A stretch of 49,568 nt of DNA. Origin: Bacteroidota bacterium (GTDB lineage Bacteria > Bacteroidota > Bacteroidia > Chitinophagales > Chitinophagaceae). A model generated the notes under the pieces. It made no database searches, was not told where the DNA came from, and worked only from the letters and a program-made list of their open reading frames with translations. Location of the stretch: assembly GCA_023428755.1 (NCBI GenBank), contig JAEYWX010000033.1:1-49568 (forward strand), read 5' to 3'. Positions 1 to 9,126 of the stretch are shown in pieces. The position numbers and the translations under genes are program-made. Every line of letters begins with the position of its first letter. Position 1 is the first letter of the stretch.

Positions 1-26
1 GGTCAAATTTGACCGCCGCTTTTTTA
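1..26 (+). terminator. Right half of a Rho-independent terminator cut by the window edge
   Basis: Positions 1-14 are a perfect 14-base palindrome, followed by GCCGC and a run of six T. The simplest reading is a longer GC-rich stem whose left arm lies just outside the window, with the T-run as the tail. It would end a plus-strand gene to the left. The missing arm is inferred. Confidence 0.45.
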
Positions 27-126
27 TTACACATTTATTTTATCGACTACTATTTACTTAATCTAAAAAAGTCATGCCTCTGGTTTGGAAATTATGCAGC
101 ATTGCTTAATAAATATTGTCTAATAA

Positions 127-157
127 TTTGCTGGTAAGTTCAACAAGCCTTAATTTG
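127..157 (+). promoter_or_regulatory. Candidate Bacteroidota promoter for the SusC/SusD pair
   Basis: TTTG at 127-130 is followed after 19 bases by TTAATTTG at 150-157. This is one mismatch from the phylum consensus TTTG-N17-23-TAnnTTTG. It would give a leader of about 115 bases before the SusC start. The spacing is good, but the -7 box is imperfect and no other match was seen in 1-278. Confidence 0.3.
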
Positions 158-278
158 GATCGCTTATCAAGATAATTGACCGGTTATATAAGCATACGAA
201 AGCTTAACATTGCCATACCTGCGGCCTTGAAAACCCTCTGAACAAGGATAGTATTATTATTCATAAACCTAAATTAAC

Positions 279-3200
279 ATGAGAAAAATTGCAATGATGT
301 TGTCGCTGTTGTTGTGCTCCTACCACATCTTCGGCCAAGACAAAACCGTTACCGGAAAGGTAACTGACGAAAAAGACGGATCTCCATTACCCGGAGTTTC
401 TGTTACAGTAAAAGGTACAACAGTAGGAACCACAACCGGAACCGATGGCACATACCGGCTGAGTGTTCCAGCAACTGCCAGAGTATTGGTGTTTTCTTCT
501 ATCAACTTTGCCACGCAGGAAATCCCCATTGGCAACAAATCTGAAGTTTCCATTGAATTGATCTCCGAAGAGCGCTCCCTCTCTGAAGTAGTGGTAGTAG
601 GTTACGGTACACAACGTAAGAAGACCGTAACATCTGCCATTGGTAAAATCGATCCAGGCCCGATTACCGACCTCGTTACACCAAGTATCGATCGTCAGTT
701 GGCTGGCCGTACACCAGGTATCCAGGTTACAAGCCCAACAGGTTTGGTAAACGTTGCGCCTCGTATCCGTATTCGTGGTGTAAACTCCATCAACGGTGGC
801 CGTAGTCCGCTCATTGTTGTTGATGGTGTGCCCATTGTTGACGGTGGTTTTTCAGGCGTAGCAAACACAAACGCTTTGGCTGACATTAACCCTGCTGATA
901 TTGAGTCGGTAGAAGTGTTAAAAGATGGTTCTGCAACCGCTATTTATGGTTCCAGAGCATCCAATGGCGTACTCCTTATTACAACTAAAAAAGGACGTTC
1001 CGGAAAATCAAACGTTAGCTATAACACAGTATTTGGTTTTTCAAACCCCTATAAGCGGTTTGATATGTTGAACGCACAGGAGTTTGTTACAATTGCAAAC
1101 GAAAAGTTTGTTAATGCTGGCCAGGCCGCACAGGCTTTTATGAACAGCGAAAACACAAATACTGATTGGCAGGATTTGATTTACAATAAAAATGCAGGAT
1201 CTCAAACGCATAACCTGAGTGTTGATGGTGGTAACGACCGTTCAAACTATTTCTTTTCATTGAACTATACCAATCAAAATGGTATGATAACCACCAATAA
1301 GGTTGAACGTTATGCAATAAGAGCAAATCTGCAACATAAGATCAACAAATGGTTTACGATCAGCAACAATATTACTTTATCAAGAACGCAGGACAATGAT
1401 CAGAACAATGGAGGTAATGCATTGTCCGGTGCAGTTGCTGCATCACTGAGAGCTTTACCGAATGTAAGAGCATACAATTCAGCATTGCCCCAATTCGATG
1501 GATTCAATATTACTCCTGATGGTGCTGCATTGGGAAGAGATGCAAACCTTCGTTCAATCGAAAACAACTATTCAAACATTGCTTTTGTATTGAATAAAAA
1601 CAGGTTTAGTTCTATCAAACACAGGATTTTAAACAACTTGACATTTGATATTAAGCCTGTAAGCTGGATTACCCTTACTTCAAAAATTGGTATTGATTAC
1701 TACAATGGTGTTGACTTTCAATCATTAGACAATCGACATGGTGATGGTCGTGGCAGCTCAGGTAGTGTATTTAACCAAAGTTTGAACAATCTTCGTTGGG
1801 TTTGGCAGAACTATGCAAACGCCAACAAAACGTTTGGTGATCATTCAATTGGCTTAACAGTTGGTACGGAAGCACAAAATGAAACATTCAATAGTTTCTC
1901 AGGTTCTGGTACTGTAATTTCAGACCGCTTTTTTGCACAACAGAACTTGATTAGCGGAAGCTATGCAACGCAGTTCAGCGGCGGTAGTTATTCTGAAGGT
2001 CCCGGCTTTGTTTCATATTTCGGCCGTTTGACGTATGACTACAAAAACAGATACTTTGTTCAAGGTTCGTTCCGTCGTGATGGTTTATCAAGATTTGCTG
2101 AAGACAAGCGCTTCGGTAACTTCCCTGGCGTATCTGCAGGCTGGCGCATTTCTGAAGAAGATTTCTGGAGTGGAAACTTCTTGAAATTCTTCAACGAAGT
2201 AAAAATCAGAGGATCATGGGCAAAGGTTGGTAACGACCAAATTGCCGGCGGTTTATTCCCCTTCTTAAGCCAATACGGATTGGCACCTTATGGTGCAACA
2301 AGCGGTATTGCGGTATCAGTTGTGGGTAACTCCGGTTTAAGCTGGGAAACAAATGAGAAGCTTGACGTGGGTATTGATCTTACTTTCTTAAATAACCGAT
2401 TGAACTTTTCATTCGACTGGTTCCAGAATAAAAACAATGGCTTAGTGTTAGCTGCGCCACTTCCTGTGTCGTTTGGTGTACCCGGTAACTCTATCTTCCG
2501 TAACATCGGCGACATGCAAAATTCCGGTATTGAACTTTCATTGAGTGGTACAATCATCAACAAGAAAGATTTCAGCTGGGATGCCAATGTGAACTTTACA
2601 ACAGTTCAAAACGAAGTAAAATCGCTTTACCTCAATCAAGATGTAATTGGTGGTTACAACATTCTCAGAGTTGGTCAGCCAATCAATGCATTGTTTGGTT
2701 ATACGTTCGCAGGCGTAAACAGCGGAAACGGAAACCCGATGTATGTAAAAGCTGACGGAACTTTGATCCAAGGTAATATTCCAAATCTCACTTACTACAC
2801 AGTAGTTAAACCTGATGATGCAACGTTAGGAACGCAAACTACATTAGCTGGTGCAGACAGATCAGTTCTTGGTAATGTATTACCAACATGGTTTGGTGGT
2901 TTCAATAACACATTGCGTTACAGAGGATTTACATTCGACATGTTATGGAGATATTCTGGTGGTAATAAAATCTTCAACTTAACCAAACAGGAAGCATTGG
3001 TAAATCAGGCATTCCAAAATAACGGTAAGGTGATCTTGGATCGTTGGACAAAGCCCGGCGATATTACAGATGTTCCGAAACTCTGGTATGGTCGTGATAA
3101 CTTCACCAACTTGCAGCAAAATGCAAATTCACGTTTCGTAGAATCTGGAAACTTTGCCCGTCTTGAAAATGTTCAGTTAAGCTATGCATTTGATGTAAAA

Positions 3201-3383
3201 AAGATGTTTGGTGGTTCTGAATTCCCAATTCGTTCATTCCGTGTTTTTGTACAGGCACAAAATCTTATCCTGATTACAAAATACACCGGAATCGATCCTG
3301 AGAACATCACAGAAGGTGGTATCGATAACAATACAGTTCCCCGTCCACGAGTTTACTCATTCGGTTTTTCTTTGGGACTGTAA
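279..3383 (+). CDS. SusC/RagA-family TonB-linked outer membrane protein
   Basis: This is a 1034-residue TonB-dependent outer-membrane transporter, the barrel half of a SusCD uptake complex. A signal peptide ends near residue 20 (HIFGQ). It is followed by a carboxypeptidase-regulatory-like domain (about 22-98), a SusC-type motif EVVVVGYGTQ (about 103-112), a plug domain with IRIRGVNSINGG and VEVLKDGSATAIYGSRASNG, and a long C-terminal beta-barrel ending in an aromatic-rich strand. The length is normal for the family. The SusD partner starts 37 bases downstream, so the two are surely co-transcribed. No glycoside hydrolase, sulfatase, peptidase or sigma/anti-sigma pair is adjacent, so the substrate cannot be named from context. 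Confidence 0.96.
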   Translation: MRKIAMMLSLLLCSYHIFGQDKTVTGKVTDEKDGSPLPGVSVTVKGTTVGTTTGTDGTYRLSVPATARVLVFSSINFATQEIPIGNKSEVSIELISEERSLSEVVVVGYGTQRKKTVTSAIGKIDPGPITDLVTPSIDRQLAGRTPGIQVTSPTGLVNVAPRIRIRGVNSINGGRSPLIVVDGVPIVDGGFSGVANTNALADINPADIESVEVLKDGSATAIYGSRASNGVLLITTKKGRSGKSNVSYNTVFGFSNPYKRFDMLNAQEFVTIANEKFVNAGQAAQAFMNSENTNTDWQDLIYNKNAGSQTHNLSVDGGNDRSNYFFSLNYTNQNGMITTNKVERYAIRANLQHKINKWFTISNNITLSRTQDNDQNNGGNALSGAVAASLRALPNVRAYNSALPQFDGFNITPDGAALGRDANLRSIENNYSNIAFVLNKNRFSSIKHRILNNLTFDIKPVSWITLTSKIGIDYYNGVDFQSLDNRHGDGRGSSGSVFNQSLNNLRWVWQNYANANKTFGDHSIGLTVGTEAQNETFNSFSGSGTVISDRFFAQQNLISGSYATQFSGGSYSEGPGFVSYFGRLTYDYKNRYFVQGSFRRDGLSRFAEDKRFGNFPGVSAGWRISEEDFWSGNFLKFFNEVKIRGSWAKVGNDQIAGGLFPFLSQYGLAPYGATSGIAVSVVGNSGLSWETNEKLDVGIDLTFLNNRLNFSFDWFQNKNNGLVLAAPLPVSFGVPGNSIFRNIGDMQNSGIELSLSGTIINKKDFSWDANVNFTTVQNEVKSLYLNQDVIGGYNILRVGQPINALFGYTFAGVNSGNGNPMYVKADGTLIQGNIPNLTYYTVVKPDDATLGTQTTLAGADRSVLGNVLPTWFGGFNNTLRYRGFTFDMLWRYSGGNKIFNLTKQEALVNQAFQNNGKVILDRWTKPGDITDVPKLWYGRDNFTNLQQNANSRFVESGNFARLENVQLSYAFDVKKMFGGSEFPIRSFRVFVQAQNLILITKYTGIDPENITEGGIDNNTVPRPRVYSFGFSLGL

Positions 3384-3420
3384 TTGCATCAACTTTTTAT
3401 TATAATAAATCTTTGAAAAT

Positions 3421-5010
3421 ATGAAACGAAATCAATTTAGAATAAAATCCATCTCGCTTTTTGCAATTGTATTGCTGGCTTTCAGCAGTTGCAAAAAAGT
3501 ATTGGATCTGCAACCCTACAGCTCCTTTTCGGATGCCTCGGCCTTTACAGATCCTGACAAAATCAATCTTGCAGTTAACGGTGTTTATGATGCGGCACAA
3601 AGTGGTTTCTACCCGGGTGGGCAGAGGGGTTATCCATTTGGTGCAGCCAGTGTAGCACAAGGTGACATGCGTGGAGAAGATATGGCAAATGCTGCTTTAT
3701 TCTATCAGATTACATATGAATCTACGATTAACAATGTGACTGCGAATAATGATAACATGTTCCAGAACCTTTATGCGCTGATCAATAAAGCAAACCTTAC
3801 CATGGAAGGTATTGCTGATGCTGTTACTAAAAACATCATCCCTGCTGCAACCGGAAATAGTTTTATTGCTGAATGTCGCATGCTGCGTGCAATGGCACAT
3901 CATGAATTGGTGACCCATTTTGCACGTCCTTATTCTGATGGTAATGGTAGCCAGGTTGGTATTATCTATCGTGAATTTGGTGTAAATAGTGAAGCGAAAG
4001 CAGAAGAAGCAAGAGCATTAAAGAGAGAAGATTTTCCTGTATCGTTGGTATATACCAAAATCCTTGAAGATCTTGATTTTGCAGAAGCAAACTTGCCAAA
4101 CAATTCTACTGTAAAAACTTATAGAGCTTCCAAAGCAGCAGCGATTGCTTTGAAAATGCGTGTGAAACTTCATAAAGGTGATTGGGCTGGTGTTATCGCA
4201 GAAGGTAACAAACTTGTACCAAATGCAGCTCCTTATGTGAGCCCAATTGGAGGATGGCAATTGATGCCAACGCCAGAAGGTCCGTTTGCCAATAACACAT
4301 CAAATGAGAGCATTTTTTCAATGAAAAATGACCCTACAGATAATCCTAACGTAAATGCTGCTTTGGCTGCTATGTATGGAGATCCTGCAATCAGTGGTCG
4401 TGGATTGGTTCGTATCAGTCCAATTATTTGGAGTGATGCCCGCTGGCTCTGTACAGATGTAAGAAGAGGCTCAACACTTTCCAGAGTTTATGCCGATGCT
4501 GTGTACAGCAATAAATATCGTGATATTGCTACACGTTCAGATGCAACTCCATTGATCAGATATGCTGAAGTAATACTGATGCTGGCTGAAGCAGAGGCGA
4601 GAAATGCTGCTACTGTTTCTACACGTGCACTTGATTTATTAAATGCAATTAGAAACCGTGCAGTTACAACCGTGGCAGATCAATTTACGATCGCAAGCTT
4701 CCCAACAAAAAACTCGCTCATTGCTGCCATTTTATTTGAGAGAAGAGTTGAGTTTCTTGCTGAAGGTAAACGTTGGGGCGACATTCATCGTTTAGCAAAA
4801 GATCCGGATTTTGCTCCGGTTGCCGGCGGTGGTATTCCATCTAAAGTTGGTACCGGTGCTACCAATACAGCATGGTATAATTGTGCAGGTGGTGTATCAA
4901 TTACACGTGCAGTTCCTGAAATACCATACAGTAACTTCCGCTTTATCTGGCCGATTCCTCTTGTTGAAATTCAACAGAACGCTAATTACACACAAAATCC
5001 CGGATACTAA
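3421..5010 (+). CDS. SusD/RagB-family surface lipoprotein
   Basis: This 529-residue surface lipoprotein is the lid and ligand-binding partner of the SusC protein encoded just upstream. A lipobox LAFSSC places the lipidated cysteine at residue 24, after a basic, hydrophobic signal. The body shows SusD features: the N-terminal LDLQPYSSFSDASAF stretch, a helical TPR-like region with RMLRAMAHHELVTHF, then RYAEVILMLAEAEARN and a C-terminal ERRVEFLAEGKRWGDIHRL with the closing IWPIPLVEIQQNANYTQNPGY. The length is typical. It is the last gene of a two-gene operon that ends at the hairpin at 5038-5067. The ligand is unknown because no degradative enzymes lie nearby. Confidence 0.96.
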   Translation: MKRNQFRIKSISLFAIVLLAFSSCKKVLDLQPYSSFSDASAFTDPDKINLAVNGVYDAAQSGFYPGGQRGYPFGAASVAQGDMRGEDMANAALFYQITYESTINNVTANNDNMFQNLYALINKANLTMEGIADAVTKNIIPAATGNSFIAECRMLRAMAHHELVTHFARPYSDGNGSQVGIIYREFGVNSEAKAEEARALKREDFPVSLVYTKILEDLDFAEANLPNNSTVKTYRASKAAAIALKMRVKLHKGDWAGVIAEGNKLVPNAAPYVSPIGGWQLMPTPEGPFANNTSNESIFSMKNDPTDNPNVNAALAAMYGDPAISGRGLVRISPIIWSDARWLCTDVRRGSTLSRVYADAVYSNKYRDIATRSDATPLIRYAEVILMLAEAEARNAATVSTRALDLLNAIRNRAVTTVADQFTIASFPTKNSLIAAILFERRVEFLAEGKRWGDIHRLAKDPDFAPVAGGGIPSKVGTGATNTAWYNCAGGVSITRAVPEIPYSNFRFIWPIPLVEIQQNANYTQNPGY

Positions 5011-5037
5011 TTCTGGATTAAAAACAGATGACATAAT

Positions 5038-5067
5038 AAAAAACCTCTCCGATTGGAGAGGTTTTTT
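5038..5067. terminator. Bidirectional Rho-independent terminator
   Basis: A 13-bp stem (5038-5050 with 5055-5067) closes a GATT tetraloop. It is A-rich on the left and T-rich on the right, so it can terminate both the SusCD operon (plus) and the TlpA-like gene that ends at 5092 on the minus strand. Confidence 0.85.
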
Positions 5068-5091
5068 ATTATTGTAAAAACAATGTAATTC

Positions 5092-6234
5092 TTACTGCAA
5101 CACTTCCGCCAACTTACTTTCCAATGCACTTCCTCTTAAGTTATCAGCAATAATTTTTCCAGTGGGGTCGATCAAAACATTATATGGGATACCATTGAAG
5201 CCATACAAACCAACTGCTTCACTGTCCCAGAATTTCAGATCGCTGATATGATTCCAGGTAAGACCATCTTCTTTAATTCCTTTGAGCCATGCTTCTTTTG
5301 TTTTATCTAACGATACACCCAAAATGGTAAAATTTTTATTCTTGTACTTGTTGTAAGCTGCTACCACATTCGGATTTTCTGCACGGCATGGTCCGCACCA
5401 GCTGGCCCAAAAATCAACCAACACATATTTTCCTTTCAAACTGCTTAATGAAAAGTTTGTTCCGTTTACATCGGGCATGGTAATATCCGGTGCCATTGTA
5501 CCAATAGCTGGTGTGCCTGCTTTTGGTGGTGCTGCATTGGCTGTGCTTTCACGAAACTGTTTCACCACCGCCTGAATACCGGTATGCTTTGGAAAACGTT
5601 TTACCAAACTGTTAAACATCGCTTCGTTCTCTGCAACATCAGTTCCAATATTGATCGATGTGGCAAACATACTCAGCATGGGACTTTTATCTTCCATGGC
5701 CGTTTTTTTAATGTATGCTTTAAACGCCGTAACCATATTGTTCATTTCAGTTTGTTTGATCATGCTCAAACTGTCTGCTACGCTATTCTGCAATTCGTTC
5801 TGCATCATATACAATTTTTGTTGTGTTGCAGAAAGTGAATCAACAAACACACGTAAACGTTCACTTGCAGGAGAACCTTTGTAACTGAGTTTACGGATAT
5901 CGCTCCACTCGCCTGTAAGCGTAATATCTGATTTATCATTGATCACAAAAAACAAAGGACTGTTTTCTACTTGTGGAAATCGCAACTGCAGTAAGGATTC
6001 TTCTCCTGCTTTTCCCTTTAATGTAAATTTTCCGTTGGTCACTGTAATGCTATCCAGTACTTGTGGAGGCATGTTTTCAAAAGAGATCTGTTCCAGGTAC
6101 ACTACTGTAGCAGGTGCACCCTTTACTTCTCCAGTAACCGTAAAATTTTTACTTCCGCTTGTTTGACAAGCTGCAGCTGACAATGCAATTGCCGCAACAA
6201 TCCATGTTTGTTTCATTTGTTTATTACTTTTCAT
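5092..6234 (-). CDS. TlpA-like thioredoxin-fold lipoprotein with N-terminal DUF4369
   Basis: This is a 380-residue exported thiol-disulfide oxidoreductase. A lipobox ALSAAAC puts the lipid-carrying Cys at residue 23. A DUF4369-type beta domain covers about residues 28-125, followed by a helical linker and a C-terminal AhpC/TlpA thioredoxin domain from about 243. The redox motif is WCGPC, with Cys280 and Cys283, and the cis-proline loop is GIPYNVLIDPTG. The enzyme should reduce or isomerise disulfides at the cell surface or in the periplasm. The start lies 3 bases after the gatB stop, so the two are transcriptionally coupled. A second ATG at residue 7 would also leave a working signal. The physiological partner is not evident. 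Confidence 0.93.
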   Translation of the reverse strand: MKSNKQMKQTWIVAAIALSAAACQTSGSKNFTVTGEVKGAPATVVYLEQISFENMPPQVLDSITVTNGKFTLKGKAGEESLLQLRFPQVENSPLFFVINDKSDITLTGEWSDIRKLSYKGSPASERLRVFVDSLSATQQKLYMMQNELQNSVADSLSMIKQTEMNNMVTAFKAYIKKTAMEDKSPMLSMFATSINIGTDVAENEAMFNSLVKRFPKHTGIQAVVKQFRESTANAAPPKAGTPAIGTMAPDITMPDVNGTNFSLSSLKGKYVLVDFWASWCGPCRAENPNVVAAYNKYKNKNFTILGVSLDKTKEAWLKGIKEDGLTWNHISDLKFWDSEAVGLYGFNGIPYNVLIDPTGKIIADNLRGSALESKLAEVLQ

Positions 6235-6237
6235 TAT

Positions 6238-7689
6238 TTAGTTCGCTAATTTTTCTAAGACTAATTGATTCAACAATTTCGGATCGGCTTTCCCTTTCGA
6301 TTTCTTCATCACCTCTCCTACAAACAAACCGATCAATCCTTTCTTTCCTTTTTTATACTCCGTTACTTTCTCGGGCATATTATTCAATACTTCATCAATC
6401 AATTGTTGCAATGCATCTTCGTTCCGTTCCTGTATAAGATTTAACTGCTGTGCCAGTTGCATAGCTGAAGCACCACGATCCGCAAGCATGGCAGGAAATA
6501 ATTTCTGCGCTGCCATCGTATAGCTCACCTGTCCGTTTTCAACCAGTTGAATAATATCGGCTAATTGCTGCGGAGTAAATGCAAGCTGATTGATTTCCTT
6601 TCCTTCCTCATTCAAAACTGATTTAACAGGTCCTAATAACCAGTTGGCTATTTGTTTGAAAGAGGAAGTATTTGTTGCTGTTTCCTCAAAGTAATCAGCC
6701 ATTTCTTTTTCTTCACTCAATAACGCAGCATCATATTCAGGCAACGCATATTGTTGCATAAAACGTTGCTTCTTCTGCTCGCCTAACTCCGGTAACGATG
6801 CTTTTACCTGATTGATGAAAGCATCTGTGATAACAAACGGTGGCAAATCAGGATCAGCCATGTAACGGTAATCATCTGCATCTTCTTTGGTGCGGATCGC
6901 AAATGTTGTTTCTGTATCCGGATCAAAGCCTCTTGTTTGCTGTATGATAGGTTCGCCTTTTTCTTTCAGTTCGATCATGCGCATTACTTCATGATCAATT
7001 GCTTTTTTCAGAAAGCGGATGGAGTTGAGATTCTTGATCTCCACTTTTGTTCCCAGCTTCTGCTCTCCTTTCAACCGAATGGAAATATTTGCATCGCAAC
7101 GCAAACTTCCTTCTTCCATATTTCCATCACACACATTCAATGTGCGGACGAGTTTGCGTACTTCGGTAACATATGCTGCAGCTTCATCGCCACTATGCAG
7201 ATCAGGTTCGGTTACAATTTCAATTAACGGTACACCTGCACGGTTATAATCAACAACCGAATACAAATCATGTTGATCATGCATGCTCTTGCCTGCATCT
7301 TCTTCCATGTGTATCCGGTTCAGTTGAATGCTTCGTTCACCGGCTTCCGTTTTAATTTTTACAAATCCGCCTTTGCAAACAGGTGTGGTATGCTGCGAAA
7401 GCTGGTAGCCCTTTGGCAGATCAGGATAGAAATAATGTTTGCGTGCAAAATAATTCTTCCGCTCAATTTCGCAGTTGCAGGCAAGGCCCATGCGTACAGC
7501 CAGTTCGATGGCTTCCTTATTCAATTTTGGCAAAGTGCCGGGATGCGCCAATGTAACAGGGCTGACATGCGTGTTTGGCTCCGAACCAAAACCAGCACTA
7601 TCCCCACAAAACAATTTGCTTTTGGTGAGCAACTGTGCATGCACTTCCAATCCGATGACTGCTTCGTATTTATCGCTGTAATTCGACAT
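6238..7689 (-). CDS. gatB: Asp-tRNA(Asn)/Glu-tRNA(Gln) amidotransferase subunit B
   Basis: GatB is the kinase/tRNA-binding subunit of GatCAB, which converts Glu-tRNA(Gln) and Asp-tRNA(Asn) to the amidated forms. The protein has 483 residues from the ATG at 7689. A TTG five codons upstream is in frame but is less likely. Recognisable blocks are EAVIGLEVHAQLLTKSK near the N-terminus, RKHYFYPDLPKGYQLSQ, NRAGVPLIEIVTEPD, EEGSLRCDANISIR and the C-terminal YqeY-like helical tail ending in KKGLIGLFVGEVMKKSKGKADP. gatA and gatC are not in the window. A -7 box (7775-7782) and a structured, repeat-containing leader precede it, and the TlpA-like gene follows after 3 bases. Confidence 0.97.
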   Translation of the reverse strand: MSNYSDKYEAVIGLEVHAQLLTKSKLFCGDSAGFGSEPNTHVSPVTLAHPGTLPKLNKEAIELAVRMGLACNCEIERKNYFARKHYFYPDLPKGYQLSQHTTPVCKGGFVKIKTEAGERSIQLNRIHMEEDAGKSMHDQHDLYSVVDYNRAGVPLIEIVTEPDLHSGDEAAAYVTEVRKLVRTLNVCDGNMEEGSLRCDANISIRLKGEQKLGTKVEIKNLNSIRFLKKAIDHEVMRMIELKEKGEPIIQQTRGFDPDTETTFAIRTKEDADDYRYMADPDLPPFVITDAFINQVKASLPELGEQKKQRFMQQYALPEYDAALLSEEKEMADYFEETATNTSSFKQIANWLLGPVKSVLNEEGKEINQLAFTPQQLADIIQLVENGQVSYTMAAQKLFPAMLADRGASAMQLAQQLNLIQERNEDALQQLIDEVLNNMPEKVTEYKKGKKGLIGLFVGEVMKKSKGKADPKLLNQLVLEKLAN

Positions 7690-7706
7690 AAAGTTTTTTT
7701 TCAACT

Positions 7707-7761
7707 CTTTTTGTCTCGACTAACCGCTCGACAAAAAGCAAACCCTTCGACTCCGCTCAGG
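7707..7761. repeat. Hairpin and dispersed-repeat-like motif in the gatB leader
   Basis: The segment holds a perfect 9-bp inverted repeat (7707-7715 with 7730-7738). Next to it is the 19-base motif at 7743-7761, CCCTTCGACTCCGCTCAGG, which I recognise as a repeat common in Bacteroidota genomes. Both lie between the gatB -7 box and its start codon, so they would be transcribed in the 5' leader. Only one copy of the motif is seen in this window, so the repeat status rests on general knowledge. Confidence 0.5.
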
Positions 7762-7774
7762 ACTTTAAGGTTGG

Positions 7775-7782
7775 CAAAAATA
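7775..7782 (-). promoter_or_regulatory. Candidate -7 box for gatB
   Basis: TATTTTTG on the minus strand is an exact match to TAnnTTTG. It lies 85 bases before the gatB ATG and after the terminator of the upstream PDZ gene, where a new promoter is needed. No clear -33 TTTG is visible. Confidence 0.4.
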
Positions 7783-7818
7783 CCCGTTTTACACCGAAGC
7801 ATCTGTGAGTATGCTCAC

Positions 7819-7846
7819 AAAAAAGTCCCCCGGTAAGCCGGAGGAC
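7819..7846 (-). terminator. Rho-independent terminator of the PDZ-protein gene
   Basis: On the minus strand a 9-bp GC-rich stem (7838-7846 with 7825-7833, one G-U pair) closes a four-base loop and is followed by six T. It lies about 30 bases after the PDZ-gene stop and separates that gene from gatB. Confidence 0.85.
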
Positions 7847-7874
7847 GAACTAAATCAGAATATTGATCGAAAAC

Positions 7875-8915
7875 TTAAAGGTCTGCCTTGTTCAATTTTT
7901 TGGGAATCTTCACTTCAACAGTTACCGGTTTGCCGCTACGTAATACCTTCACCGTCCATAGATTTTTCTCATTATTACCCCGTAAAGCGGTGCGGGCTTC
8001 AGCCACATTTTTCACTTGCTTACCATCCACTTCGGTAATAATATCATCCTTTTGCAATCCACTTTTAGCTGAAGGAGAATCGGCTTCCACCTCCAATACT
8101 TTCACCCCATTTCCATCTTCGGTATCCTGGATGGTTGCACCAAATTTTGGGCGGTCCCGGTACAGGAACATTTCATTTTGCAAACCATGCAAACGAGGTT
8201 GCAGATGTTCGAAGTTGAACTGGCCTTCGCCAAAATGCATATCGGGCATATTGAAATTGAAACTGCGAACGCCTTGCGGGCCTTTGCTCTCACCCAGTTT
8301 TGCTTTTACTTTCTTTTCTTTTCCATCACGTAAATACGTAATGTCCACTTCATCATTTGGCTTTTTGCTGCGGATGGCTTCGCTGAGTGAATTGGGAGAA
8401 GTGATTTTTTGATCGCCTACTTTCGTAATGATATCTCCTTTTTGCAAGCCTGCTTTTTCAGCAGCTGTTTCTTTTTGTACTTCTTCCACAATCGCACCTT
8501 TTTCATTTTCATCTGTAACAACACCTAACAACGGACCGCCGCCTTTCAATTGAAAGTTGAATTCTTTCATGAAATCTTCGCTGTTAAACTGGTTCCAGCC
8601 ACCCGGGCCAATGCGGTACATGCGTGGAGCGGTAACCCGAACTTTTGGTGAACGGAATACAAATTCATCATCACCATCAAAGCGATGGATAATAATATCT
8701 TTATCGCCTTTATCAACCGGCTTTCCGTTAACGGTTACTTTATCCCCTTCAATTACGATGGTTGTCTTTTCTGTTTTATCCCCTTTTTTACGGATGATGA
8801 TCTGTTCTTTCTTTTCTTTTACTTCTTTTTCTCTTTTCTCCTGTGCCGATGCAGAAAGGGAAAGCAACTGGGTAACGGCCACAAATGCGAATGCAAACAT
8901 TGAAAATCGTTTCAT
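7875..8915 (-). CDS. Exported protein with two PDZ domains
   Basis: This 346-residue protein has a signal peptide ending at about residue 25 (SASAQ) and a strongly charged segment rich in Lys and Glu (about 26-80). It has two PDZ domains: about 124-205 (GPLLGVVTDENEKGAIVEEV, AGLQKGDIITKVGDQKI) and about 252-338 (FGATIQDTEDG, SGLQKDDIITEVDGKQV). The PDZ pattern resembles the tail of HtrA/DegP proteases, but no serine-protease domain or catalytic triad is present. It therefore more likely binds C-termini of envelope proteins or acts as an adaptor. It is monocistronic, with its own terminator at 7819-7846. The exact function is unknown. Confidence 0.9.
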   Translation of the reverse strand: MKRFSMFAFAFVAVTQLLSLSASAQEKREKEVKEKKEQIIIRKKGDKTEKTTIVIEGDKVTVNGKPVDKGDKDIIIHRFDGDDEFVFRSPKVRVTAPRMYRIGPGGWNQFNSEDFMKEFNFQLKGGGPLLGVVTDENEKGAIVEEVQKETAAEKAGLQKGDIITKVGDQKITSPNSLSEAIRSKKPNDEVDITYLRDGKEKKVKAKLGESKGPQGVRSFNFNMPDMHFGEGQFNFEHLQPRLHGLQNEMFLYRDRPKFGATIQDTEDGNGVKVLEVEADSPSAKSGLQKDDIITEVDGKQVKNVAEARTALRGNNEKNLWTVKVLRSGKPVTVEVKIPKKLNKADL

Positions 8916-9025
8916 ACAATAAGGTTTTTGTTATTGAGAATGCTAATGTACGAACATTTTCTTATTTACGAATAATTTCGGAGATTTTCTGGTTTTTTAA
9001 CATTTTGGAAGGAGGGCTCCTTAGC

Positions 9026-9101
9026 CGCAGAGAAAAAAAGAACGCAAAGACAATCGCAGAGAAAACACTCTGCGTAATACTCCTTTACTTCTTTCTCTGC
9101 G
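9026..9101. repeat. CGCAGAG-type inverted repeat cluster between alaS and the PDZ gene
   Basis: CGCAGAGAAA at 9026 pairs with TTTCTCTGCG ending at 9101. Inside, 9055-9061 and 9068-9074 form a second perfect 7-bp hairpin (CGCAGAG/CTCTGCG, six-base loop). This nested structure resembles the CGCAGAGA repeats dispersed in many bacterial genomes. No coding potential was seen in 8916-9203 apart from this and the alaS terminator. Confidence 0.55.
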
Positions 9102-9126
9102 CCAAATTGTTTTTGGGTAATTATAT

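Noticed and set aside
7270..7836. Plus-strand 188-codon open frame opposite the gatB start and leader
   Set aside because: Antisense to gatB and running through the leader repeat and part of the PDZ-gene terminator; no recognisable product.
7888..8412. Plus-strand 174-codon open frame opposite the PDZ protein
   Set aside because: Fully antisense to both PDZ domains, with no signal or motif of its own.
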